Source: CAZIWX01 sp964543125 (GTDB taxonomy: Bacteria > Fidelibacterota > UBA8477). Taken from it: DNA of 25,857 nucleotides. A program made the translations under genes and the position numbers. Shown here piece by piece: positions 17,360-24,484 of this stretch (position 1 is its first letter; the number at the start of each line of letters is the position of its first letter). The notes under the pieces are model-generated. The model was not told the DNA's origin. It did not search any database and worked only from the letters and a program-made list of their open reading frames with translations. Location of the stretch: the NCBI GenBank assembly GCA_964543125.1, contig CAZIWX010000031.1:1-25857 (forward strand). The letters run 5' to 3'.

Positions 17360-18601
17360 TTATTGCAGATAATCCAGAATCTGATTTTCCCGTATAAAAT
17401 TGACTGAAATCCTGTCCAGTTGGGCTCGCTCGTTTCGCCCGATGGTCAGTTTGTACATAAGGGTCGTCTCATCCGGCAGCGTATAAAAACGCACCACATT
17501 CACACCGGGCAAAGCTACCAAAAGTTGCTTGAAAGTACCCATGCTGCGTTTGTAGCGCGTTTGTTGCACCACGATGTCAGATGGTGTATTGTAAAATATC
17601 CGCTGCTTGGAATATCCGTCCTTACCCACTTTAACCAGCGGTACCGCTCGCCAGTCGCCCCGCATCAATTCCCGCACAAAATCCAGATTATAGTCCAGAT
17701 CGATGAAAGTGGAGCGCTGGAATTTGCCGGTAATGTCGATTTTACCTTTATTATGCTTCCCGAATGCGGCCAGTATATTTGCGATACGGGGATTCACCAC
17801 GTAAATCACCTGAAAGGATAGGTCCAGACTATCGGGAGAATAGGGATTAGGCCGGGTGACAATATCACGAATCTGCGCCAGATAGGGATCAAACAGTATA
17901 TTGCGCCATAATTCCCGCAACATCTTGCTGCGCTGCTCCCGATTGCGCTGATCCGAGTACAATCCCCCCGCCACGGTATCCGCTTTAAATGGCGTTGGCG
18001 TGGTTCGGTAGATCTTTGCGCTGGCCGCCCGGCCCGGCTCGGAAAAATATTCCACGCTGGCAGCATCCAGGGGCCGCCCGAATTGCCGCCCCGAAAGTGA
18101 AATTCCCATGGCCTCCCGGGCCCAGTTGCCCAATTTATCTTTCCAGTCCAGCAGATGGGTATATTTATCGCTGAAATCAAATTCATCCAGTTTATAACCG
18201 AGACGCAAATAATACAGATCCAGGTGCAAATTCACCTGATCCCGGTTATATCCAAATTGCCCGGTAATAAGGTAAATATCGTAGCCATTAAGCGGCTGAC
18301 TCTGAAAATTGTCATACCACAGGTGGCGCCTGAGAACATCGGAATTGGTTAACCAGACGGGATCCACAACCCGGACATTCAGCACTTTTAAATTCGTGAT
18401 TCCGCTTAGATTGTCTTTAATAAATGATGCTAAACCGCCCCCTAACCAAGCCGGAGACTGCTCGGGTGTTTTGTCCTGAATGGGAGCCAGCAGAACCACG
18501 GTTTCGGTGCGTTTAAAGGGTATACCGGGCTGTGGTTCGGCCCATACGGGGTTGCTAAGTATCAGGCTGATGAGGATGATTAGAATATGTCTGAGCAGCA
18601 T
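17360..18601 (-). CDS. Secreted protein of unknown function, TolB/CsgG-like N-terminal domain possible
   Basis: I do not recognise the family. The 413-residue product starts with a clear signal peptide (MLLRHILIILISLILSNPVW, probable cleavage after AEP/A). Residues about 33-75 (TETVVLLAPIQDKTPEQSP, then WLGGGLASFIKDNLSG) recall the start of TolB/CsgG/FlgO-like periplasmic domains that build a name from a beta strand plus helix. The rest is mixed alpha/beta, rich in Arg/Asp/Tyr, with no cysteine and no later membrane helix. The gene begins 24 bases after gltX and lies 74 before rmuC, so it may be cotranscribed with a translation gene. Periplasmic location is inferred; any function is open. Confidence 0.75.
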   Translation of the reverse strand: MLLRHILIILISLILSNPVWAEPQPGIPFKRTETVVLLAPIQDKTPEQSPAWLGGGLASFIKDNLSGITNLKVLNVRVVDPVWLTNSDVLRRHLWYDNFQSQPLNGYDIYLITGQFGYNRDQVNLHLDLYYLRLGYKLDEFDFSDKYTHLLDWKDKLGNWAREAMGISLSGRQFGRPLDAASVEYFSEPGRAASAKIYRTTPTPFKADTVAGGLYSDQRNREQRSKMLRELWRNILFDPYLAQIRDIVTRPNPYSPDSLDLSFQVIYVVNPRIANILAAFGKHNKGKIDITGKFQRSTFIDLDYNLDFVRELMRGDWRAVPLVKVGKDGYSKQRIFYNTPSDIVVQQTRYKRSMGTFKQLLVALPGVNVVRFYTLPDETTLMYKLTIGRNERAQLDRISVNFIRENQILDYLQ

Positions 18602-18625
18602 GGGACGAATTCGCCTGTATAAATT

Positions 18626-20074
18626 TTAAATTTTCATGTAAGCTATAGCATTCTCTACGCGCCGCAAACAGGTTTCCTGTCCCAAAACCGCCATCATGTC
18701 AAACAGTGAAGGACTTACATGAAAGCCGGTAAGCGCAACCCGCAAGGGATGGATCAGCTCTGCGGCCTTCAATTCCAACTGATCCGCCACCTGCCGCACA
18801 ACCTGCTCAATTCCATCCGCACTGAACTGATCCAAACTTGCCAGAGCCGGTAAAAGTTTTTCAAGCCGTTCCCGGGTTTCAGGATTTTGGAAATGGCGCT
18901 TAATCGCTTCCGCCGAATAGGAATCCGGATCAATCCAGAAATACTTGCCAAAGGAAATAAATTCATCCAGTGTCCGCATTTTTTTCTGTAAAAGTCCCAG
19001 CGCTTTAAGATTGTATTCCTGCCCGGTGGTAGCCCAAATATCACCTAAACCATGCTTTTGGAAAAATGGCTCAACCCGGGAAAGTAATTCCTTTAAGGTA
19101 AGTTGTTTCAAATGCCGGCCATTCAGCCACAGGAGTTTGTCTTCGTCGAATACTGCCGGGGTATTATTAAAACCGGCGGTTTGAAAGCGGCTGATAATTT
19201 CGGCAGCGGTGTAAAACTCCCGGTTATCCTTGGCCGACCAACCCAGTAAAGCCAGAAAATTGAACATGGTTTCGGGCATTATCCCCCGCTCCGCAAACGC
19301 CAGGACGGATGTAGCGCCGTGACGCTTGGAAAGTCGTTTTCCATCCGGCCCCAAGATGAGTGGTACGTGGCCAAATTTAGGTGGTTTGGCGCCCAGCGCC
19401 AGGTAGAGCAAAATCTGTTTGGGTGTGTTGGAAATATGGTCTTCGCCGCGAATGATGTGGGTCACGCGCATGGCAATATCATCGACCACCACCGCCAGTT
19501 GATAGACCGGTGATCCATCACTGCGGAGAATGATAAAATCATCCAGCTCCGAATTTTCCACCGCAACCTGCTTACGGACGATATCTCTAAAACGAGTAAT
19601 TCCGGCCGAGGGCACTTTGAAGCGGATAACAAATGGTTTTTTAGCCCTCAGGTTGGATTCAATTTCAGCTAAACTCAAATTGCGGCAGGTCCCATCGTAG
19701 CGATAAGCATAACCTTCTCGTTCAGCTTGCTTCCGTTTCGTATTCAGTTCCGCTTTGGTGCAAAAACAACGGTAGGCCCGATCCTTGGTCAGGAGTTGCC
19801 CGGCCGCGGCGATATGGTGATGGCGATTAGTCGATTGATAGACCGGTGTTTCATCCCAATCCAATCCCAACCAGGTGAGACCGTCCAGGATTGCTTTAAC
19901 CATTTCCAGCGTGGACCGCTCCAAATCCGTATCTTCGATCCGTAGCAGAAATTGACCGCCTTGTGAGCGTGCCAACAGGTAATTGAACAAGGCGGTGCGG
20001 GCGCCCCCCACATGGAGGTAGCCGGTTGGGCTCGGTGCAAACCGAACACGAACAGGGGTACTTGGCTCAGACAT
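18626..20074 (-). CDS. gltX: Glutamyl-tRNA synthetase
   Basis: Class Ic synthetase charging tRNA-Glu (and tRNA-Gln where an amidotransferase is used). The N-terminal Rossmann fold has RFAPSPTGYLHVGGARTAL (residues 11-29) with the HIGH motif as HVGG at 21-24, then RIEDTDLERS, YRYDGTCR, and the KMSKS loop as KRLSKRHG (246-253). The C-terminal anticodon-binding helical region follows from about 330. The zinc-site segment is the CFCTKAEL/GTCR type. At 482 residues it is full length, not the short GluQ-RS. A promoter-like pair lies in the 79-base gap from pncB, and GAAGGAAG sits about 12 bases before the ATG. Confidence 0.97.
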   Translation of the reverse strand: MSEPSTPVRVRFAPSPTGYLHVGGARTALFNYLLARSQGGQFLLRIEDTDLERSTLEMVKAILDGLTWLGLDWDETPVYQSTNRHHHIAAAGQLLTKDRAYRCFCTKAELNTKRKQAEREGYAYRYDGTCRNLSLAEIESNLRAKKPFVIRFKVPSAGITRFRDIVRKQVAVENSELDDFIILRSDGSPVYQLAVVVDDIAMRVTHIIRGEDHISNTPKQILLYLALGAKPPKFGHVPLILGPDGKRLSKRHGATSVLAFAERGIMPETMFNFLALLGWSAKDNREFYTAAEIISRFQTAGFNNTPAVFDEDKLLWLNGRHLKQLTLKELLSRVEPFFQKHGLGDIWATTGQEYNLKALGLLQKKMRTLDEFISFGKYFWIDPDSYSAEAIKRHFQNPETRERLEKLLPALASLDQFSADGIEQVVRQVADQLELKAAELIHPLRVALTGFHVSPSLFDMMAVLGQETCLRRVENAIAYMKI

Positions 20075-20112
20075 ATTTATATAGTACTTCCTTCATTCAT
20101 TAGGTTGGTGGG

Positions 20113-20140
20113 ATGATACCCGAAAGAAACGTTTGTGCAA
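20113..20140 (-). promoter_or_regulatory. Candidate sigma-70-type promoter for gltX
   Basis: On the minus strand TTGCAC (20140-20135) is followed after 16 bases by TATCAT (20118-20113), 38 bases before the gltX start. The -10 matches five of six positions, the -35 only three. The position in the only sizeable gap between pncB and gltX supports it, but such pairs arise by chance. Confidence 0.35.
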
Positions 20141-20153
20141 GCACTTCTCCGGG

Positions 20154-21608
20154 TCAGTGGGAATTATTCCGAACTTCTTCCAACAGATGCTGCTTGAGCT
20201 TGAATAATTTAGCGGACAAATCCACATGGTAGATATGCGGGTTGGTGAGACGACGGATTTCCTTTCCAAAACTTATTTGCTCTTCCCGGACACGCCGCCG
20301 GATGGCTTCCAGTGAAGGTTGGGCATAACTGAGTTTACCCCCCTGAAAAACCGGTTCCAGTAAAGACCGGGCCGTGAAACCGATAATTTCTTTTTTCTTC
20401 CAAGGATGAACCGAATCAAAGGATAGAAAACTTTTTACCGGAAGCGGTTCATCATTCAGCATGATCAGGTCCAGCAGGGCCGCCCCCGATTTTTCATCCT
20501 GAAAACGCACCAGTTTTTTCAGACCCGGGTTGTTAATCTTTTCCGGGTTTTCACTGCGTTTCAACTCCGGTTTCAGGACGCCGTTTTGTTCGCGGGCCGC
20601 CAGTTTATACACGCCGGACAGCGCCGGACAGGAACCGGACGTAATTAAATTCGTGCCCACGCCCCAAATATCGATTTTAGCGCCCTGGAGTTTCAAATCC
20701 TGAATCAGATACTCATCCAGATCATTGCTGGCCGCAATTTTTGCCTCCGGAAAACCGGCTGCATCCAATATTTTCCGGGCCGCCTTGGACAGATACGCCA
20801 AATCACCGCTGTCTAACCGGATACCATGGTTTCTGAATGCAGCTCCCAGTGATTGACGCATTTCACGAAAGATTTTAATCGCATTAGGCAGACCTTGTTT
20901 GAGGGTGTCGTAGGTATCCACCAACAGGATGGCCCCCTGGGGGAATGTTTTGGCGAAACGGCGAAACGCGGTCAACTCATCACCAAACGCCTGGACAAAG
21001 GAGTGCGCGTGGGTCCCGCGAACGGGGATATTGAACATCTTCCCGGCCATGAGATTAGAGGTGGCGGCAGCACCGCCAATGTAAGCGGCCCGGGCGCCGT
21101 ACACTCCGGCATCGGGTCCCTGGGCGCGCCTTAAACCAAATTCCAGCACCGGCTGATCACCGGCGGCCTCTACAATACGGGCGGTCTTGGTCGCAATTAA
21201 CGATTGGTGATTAAGCAATGTAAGCAACGTGGTTTCAAGCAGTTGGGCCTGGAGTAATGAAGCTTTCACTCGCAGGACGGGTTCCTGTGGAAAGACAAAA
21301 ACGCCTTCCGGAACCGCATCAATCTCACCGGTAAAGCGTAAGGTTTTCAGGTAGTTCAGAAAAGCCGCGGAATAGCCCTGGCTTGACCGTAAATATTCCA
21401 AATCCCGCGGCTCGAAATGAAACCGGCGCACATACTCGATAACTTGTTCCAATCCGGCCATGATGGTGTAGCCGTTTTCACAGGGATTACGCCGGAAGAA
21501 GAGATCAAAGACGACCTGCTTTTCCGCCATTCCGGAGCAAAAGTAAGCATAGGCCATGTTGACCTGGTACAGGTCGGTCAGGAGGGTCAAATTACGAGAT
21601 TTGTTCAT
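20154..21608 (-). CDS. pncB: Nicotinate phosphoribosyltransferase
   Basis: PncB makes nicotinate mononucleotide from nicotinate and PRPP in NAD salvage. The 484-residue translation opens LTLLTDLYQVNMAYAYFCSG, typical of the family, followed by FDLFFRRNP, the FGLRRAQGPDAGVYGARAAY segment, GTHAHSFVQAF with the phosphohistidine region, LLVDTYDTLKQGLPNA, GIRLDSGDLAYLSK and SNDLDEYLIQDL, then GVGTNLITS. The start overlaps the upstream nicotinamidase stop as ATGA, so the two enzymes of the deamidating route are coupled. Length fits the longer bacterial type. Confidence 0.95.
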   Translation of the reverse strand: MNKSRNLTLLTDLYQVNMAYAYFCSGMAEKQVVFDLFFRRNPCENGYTIMAGLEQVIEYVRRFHFEPRDLEYLRSSQGYSAAFLNYLKTLRFTGEIDAVPEGVFVFPQEPVLRVKASLLQAQLLETTLLTLLNHQSLIATKTARIVEAAGDQPVLEFGLRRAQGPDAGVYGARAAYIGGAAATSNLMAGKMFNIPVRGTHAHSFVQAFGDELTAFRRFAKTFPQGAILLVDTYDTLKQGLPNAIKIFREMRQSLGAAFRNHGIRLDSGDLAYLSKAARKILDAAGFPEAKIAASNDLDEYLIQDLKLQGAKIDIWGVGTNLITSGSCPALSGVYKLAAREQNGVLKPELKRSENPEKINNPGLKKLVRFQDEKSGAALLDLIMLNDEPLPVKSFLSFDSVHPWKKKEIIGFTARSLLEPVFQGGKLSYAQPSLEAIRRRVREEQISFGKEIRRLTNPHIYHVDLSAKLFKLKQHLLEEVRNNSH

Positions 21609-22186
21609 TCTTCAGCTTTCAGATCGGGGGCTCGAACGATTTCCGTGTGGAAACATAATTCCATCTGTTGCAGTGCGCTGGGGTGATTTTCGGTAAAGGT
21701 GGCGCAACCGCGTTCTAATACTCTGGTTTTAAATCCACGATAGTAGGCGCCGGCAACGGTAAGATAGACACAAATGTCGGTACAGACGCCGGTGATTATT
21801 ACCCGTTCCACACCCAGTGCTTTCAATTTTTGTTCCAATTCCGTGTTGTAAAAGGCATCGTACTGGGGTTTGGGTATGTAAATGACCGACCGATCAGCTT
21901 GATGCGCGTCATACCAGTCTTTCAGTTCGCCATACAGCTCCTGCCCCCAGGTACCCACCACATTATGGGGCGGCCATTCCTGAAAATGGTCATCGTTCGG
22001 TTGGTGGGCATCCATGGCAATGACCACATATCCACCGGCAGCCAGTATTTGTTCCGCTTGTTGGCGTACATACGGGACAATCTTCCGGGCCGGTTTGCCG
22101 GCGGTGAGACACCCCCTGGCATGGACAAAATCATTGCTCATGTCCACGATAATTAAAGCTTCTTTTGCCGGATCAGGGGTTTTCAT
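21605..22186 (-). CDS. pncA: Nicotinamidase (isochorismatase-like cysteine hydrolase)
   Basis: PncA hydrolyses nicotinamide to nicotinate, the substrate of the adjacent PncB. The catalytic triad is visible: Asp15 in IIVDMSNDF, Lys106 in IPKPQYDAF, and Cys139 in GVCTDICV. The metal-binding set Asp59, His61 (MDAHQPNDDHF) and His74 separates nicotinamidases from most other cysteine hydrolases of this fold. The 193 residues match short PncA. GGGGAG lies about 8 bases before the ATG. It is the first gene of a minus-strand pncA-pncB pair. Confidence 0.92.
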   Translation of the reverse strand: MKTPDPAKEALIIVDMSNDFVHARGCLTAGKPARKIVPYVRQQAEQILAAGGYVVIAMDAHQPNDDHFQEWPPHNVVGTWGQELYGELKDWYDAHQADRSVIYIPKPQYDAFYNTELEQKLKALGVERVIITGVCTDICVYLTVAGAYYRGFKTRVLERGCATFTENHPSALQQMELCFHTEIVRAPDLKAEE

Positions 22187-22601
22187 TCGTATCTCCCCGG
22201 TAAGTTAAAAAATCCCTTTGTCACTCTGGAAACCTATCCATAAAAATCCCGGATTCAAGCAGCAAGTGCAATAGTTTGCTGGTTGCCGGTCCGTCAGCCG
22301 CCTGTCGGGCGGCAAGGCTGGCGTTTACGAGCCGGGTTCAGCTTGATTTAGTAATACAGCCGGTTAGATCAATAAACACTAGGGACTATTTTTTTCAACC
22401 CAACATGGTTAACCAGCATACTAAAATGACCTGCTTTCCGGGATTGGCGGCATTCCTTGACCGGACGGAAGCGGGAATCCCGAATTACTCGATCCGTTGC
22501 GGAAGGCGTTGTGCGCCCGCTACAAGGCCCCTGCTCCGAACCGGGTCGGCAAGAATATCAAAAGCCCTGAGGACGACTTGTAAAGGTGAGTGACCAGTGT
22601 C
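22187..22601. other. Spacer between pncA and the cassette-like region
   Basis: I see no intact gene here. It contains GC hairpins: GCCGCC/GGCGGC inside 22297-22315, and CGGGATT/AATCCCG arms around 22439-22485. An open frame without a start codon, 22461-22583, encodes GNPELLDPLRKALCARYKAP and a short tail ending SPEDDL; its codon use looks protein-like, so it may be the remnant of a gene. The pncA promoter should lie in the left part, but I could not identify it. Confidence 0.4.
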
Positions 22602-22756
22602 TTATATGGAAACCAGGTATATCCCCGCCTCAAGTGTTGTTGGTGGCTTAACAAGCCGTATTCGCACGGTTTATGCCGGTTCGAGCGCTGGGGTGCCAGG
22701 CCGCGATTTATAAGTCCGGGGGTGTTATGAAGAAACCATATAAACAATGGTTAGCC
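22602..22756 (+). repeat. Long imperfect palindrome ending in GTTAGCC (attC-like, family II, copy 1)
   Basis: Outer arms TTATATGG (22602-22609) and CCATATAA (22736-22743) pair perfectly. After an internal loop rich in A, inner arms ATATCCCCG (22619-22627) and CGGGGGTGT (22717-22725) pair with two G-T wobbles. ACAAT then leads to GGTTAGCC, with the GTT core at 22750. No good R'' box is present at the left end (GAGTGACC is the nearest), so it is a divergent or degraded attC. Its right 35 bases closely match those of the element at 24297-24451. Confidence 0.6.
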
Positions 22757-22780
22757 GACTAAAACAAACAAGGCTGAATA

Positions 22781-23242
22781 ATGATACAAAAAGCATCATT
22801 TGTGGGTATCTTGGCGTTATCCGTGGCTTTAATTGGAGTTCTTACTCTACGCTATCAACTGCCCATTGGCCCTATTATTCTCAGTCTTACTCTGATTCCG
22901 ATCGCTGGGCTATTGGTAGCCAAAATATCTTTGATTAGAGCGATTCCAGATCTGATTTTTGGAGCCATTGATACAGGTTTGCTAACTATTCCCGCTCTTT
23001 GGGGTGGTATTCTTTTTGGGGTGGCTGGAGCAATTGCTGGCGGTATAATTGGTGATGCTATTACCGATGCTATAGCTGGATTCTTTGAAGGCAGCATTGC
23101 CGAATGGCTTCGAAAGAAGGGAATTGAAGAGTCAAGAGAAACTGTAACTACTTCCCTTGGCAAAATGGCTGGTTGTCTATTTGGAAGTCGTGTAATTCTT
23201 ACAATTGCCCTACTTATCGGTATTAAGCCAGAATTCGGCTAA
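22781..23242 (+). CDS. Small glycine-rich polytopic membrane protein, unknown function (cassette gene)
   Basis: The 153-residue product has hydrophobic segments at about 5-22 and 27-48, a Gly/Ala-rich pair covering 64-98 (WGGILFGVAGAIAGGIIGDA), an amphipathic link with EWLRKKGIEESRETV, and a last helix near 128-147. I do not recognise a family; the helix-breaking Gly pattern suggests a small channel-like or packing module, which is inference only. AAGG precedes the ATG by about 10 bases. The TAA stop (23240-23242) falls inside the core box GGCTAAC of the downstream attC, a common arrangement in integron cassettes. Base composition is A+T-richer than the men or pur genes. Confidence 0.8.
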   Translation: MIQKASFVGILALSVALIGVLTLRYQLPIGPIILSLTLIPIAGLLVAKISLIRAIPDLIFGAIDTGLLTIPALWGGILFGVAGAIAGGIIGDAITDAIAGFFEGSIAEWLRKKGIEESRETVTTSLGKMAGCLFGSRVILTIALLIGIKPEFG

Positions 23243-23309
23243 CCAGGCGCTGCACCTGACCGCTATTCCGCTGGCGCTCCATAGCGGCAGGTAAGCTTTA
23301 ACGTTAATC
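23237..23309 (+). repeat. attC recombination site of cassette 1
   Basis: R'' box GGCTAAC (23237-23243); L'' arm ACCTGACCGCTAT (23254-23266); a 14-base loop; L' arm ATAGCGGCAGGT (23281-23292); R' box GTTAATC (23303-23309). The L arms pair through 12 bases with a single bulged A at 23259, as expected for the extrahelical base read by integron integrases. R'' does not match the adjacent R' but is the exact complement of GTTAGCC at the 5' end of the same cassette (22750-22756). That is what a cassette that recircularises would show. Confidence 0.75.
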
Positions 23310-23446
23310 TCCACCTGTTGCAATCCAATTTTCCCCGGCCTTTGCTGAAACGAGGCGCCCGGTGAAGCAAGAATATACCATAACGGCGGGCCTATTCGGC
23401 AGAACCAGAAAATTCTAAAAATACCCGGGATGAATGTTTGGGATCA

Positions 23447-23809
23447 TCAACCCGTGAAATAGAGCCAGACCAACCCCACTGCCAGGGCTAAAATCACGCT
23501 CAAAACGACATCCCGCCGCCGCCAAACCGGATCGAAAGCCGGTACTTTCTCATCCACAACCAGGGTGGCATACGTGAGATTTGCCAGCTTTTCAGCAGCG
23601 GGCGCCGCGGTCATCAGACTTACGACGATTAAAATCGCCACGCAAATCAGGAACAGAATAACGGCAAAGTGGAGGAAATTGATATTTGCAAAGGTGTATA
23701 AAGCACCGGAAAGATGCGTTTTGGATAATTCAGCGGCCAGCCGGCCGGCCCCTAAAACCGCACCGGCCACCAGCGCCGACATGGTGCCCCGGGATCGTGC
23801 ATTTCCCCG
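23447..23809 (-). pseudogene. C-terminal remnant of an SSS-family sodium/solute symporter
   Basis: On the minus strand 120 codons read RGNARSRGTMSALVAGAVLG, NINFLHFAVILFLICVAILI, then VVSLMTAAPAAEKLANLTYA, DPVWRRRDVVLSVILALAVG and a final LVWLYFTG. This matches the last two or three membrane helices and linker of SGLT-like solute:sodium symporters (about 500-600 residues in full). The N-terminal four fifths are missing: the frame ends at a stop at 23810-23812, just where homology-like sequence stops. An ATG at 23782 is internal to the similarity and probably not a true start. The likely original substrate is a sugar or similar solute, not determinable. Confidence 0.75.
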
Positions 23810-23824
23810 TTAGATAATGATTAG

Positions 23825-24091
23825 ACAACCGGGGAGAGGTCATGGCGCTTATGGTCAACCTGTATCCGGGAGACTACGGACATTGATCCTGAAAAAATCG
23901 AAAAGGTCGAAAAACGGTTTCGTCGTCATCACAGGCAAGAGCGGAATGGCTATTGGACACGGCAATTCAGGTTTTGGCGGACTCCACGGCGGGTAACCCG
24001 TAAGATTGATGGAGAGAAGGCTGTGATCTTTAAGGCGGCCGGGATTCCGGACGGGGATTGCGAATGGGTGGTGGATATTAGGAAGAAGTAA
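23825..24091 (+). pseudogene. Start-less reading frame, probable gene fragment
   Basis: An open frame of 88 codons with protein-like content runs from a TAG at 23822 to the TAA at 24089. It includes DIDPEKIEKVEKRFRRHHRQ, GYWTRQFRFWRTPRR and KAVIFKAAGIPDGDCEWVVD ending IRKK. It has no ATG, GTG or TTG near its left end. A different frame starts MALMVNLYPGDYGH at 23853 and stops at the join, so a frameshift is possible. I do not recognise the family. The strongly basic middle and short hydrophobic C-terminus are all that can be said. Confidence 0.35.
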
Positions 24092-24296
24092 GACTCCTTG
24101 GTTTTCCGGCGGGGTTGCTTTAAAATACCGGTGAATTGAGCTGAAAGGAAAGGGAACTTGACTTGACAGTGATCAGCCAAATTATCCGTGCTCGCACTCA
24201 CTGCGGAGCTAAGGGATGTTTGGCGGTAATTTACCCGGCTAAAGGGAAGGATGTCAAGAGTCCGGTGGACAATTTGCAGGGAGGAGGGCAGTTGTA

Positions 24297-24451
24297 TTAT
24301 ATAGAAACTATATATCACCCCACCACAAAGATGATTTATGTCGTATATAACTGTATTTTAAGGAGATATGATGTATTGTGCGCAGGAGTGTTATGCAGCG
24401 ATGAACTGGATCCGGCGTGTTATATAGAAACCGTATAAACAATAGTTAGGC
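24297..24451 (+). repeat. Long imperfect palindrome ending in GTTAGGC (attC-like, family II, copy 2)
   Basis: Outer arms TTATATAG (24297-24304) and CCGTATAA (24431-24438) pair with one mismatch and one G-T. Opposed AAAC and GAAA form an internal loop. Inner arms TATATATCACCCC (24309-24321) and GGCGTGTTATATA (24414-24426) pair at 11 of 13 positions. ACAATA then leads to GTTAGGC (24445-24451), a perfect GTTRRRY box. The left end lacks a clear R'' box. Geometry and sequence match the element at 22602-22756, and both sit directly upstream of an intact plus-strand gene. Confidence 0.6.
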
Positions 24452-24484
24452 GTAACCACTAAGTCGAGATGTTTTAACATTATA

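Noticed and set aside
22355..22370. GTTAGAT at 22363 as a further cassette border
   Set aside because: It fits GTTRRRY, but I could not find L arms or an R'' box for it, and the heptamer is expected by chance about once per kilobase.
22276..22593. Open frame of 105 codons in the pncA-cassette spacer
   Set aside because: It starts at a TTG with no ribosome-binding site and crosses GC hairpins. A different frame in 22461-22583 looks more protein-like. Not supported as a gene.
22640..22712. Possible tRNA because of GGTTCGAGC near 22678
   Set aside because: The flanking five-base arms do not pair as a T stem, and no anticodon or acceptor arms can be drawn.
23447..23782. A small intact 111-residue membrane protein starting at the ATG at 23782
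   Set aside because: Similarity to the SSS symporter tail continues upstream of that ATG to the stop at 23810-23812, so the ATG is internal to a truncated gene.
24163..24438. Open frame of 91 codons starting TTG ACA
   Set aside because: It runs straight through the palindrome 24297-24451, has no ribosome-binding site and an odd composition with repeated YIET from the palindrome arms. It is a by-product of the repeat, not a gene.
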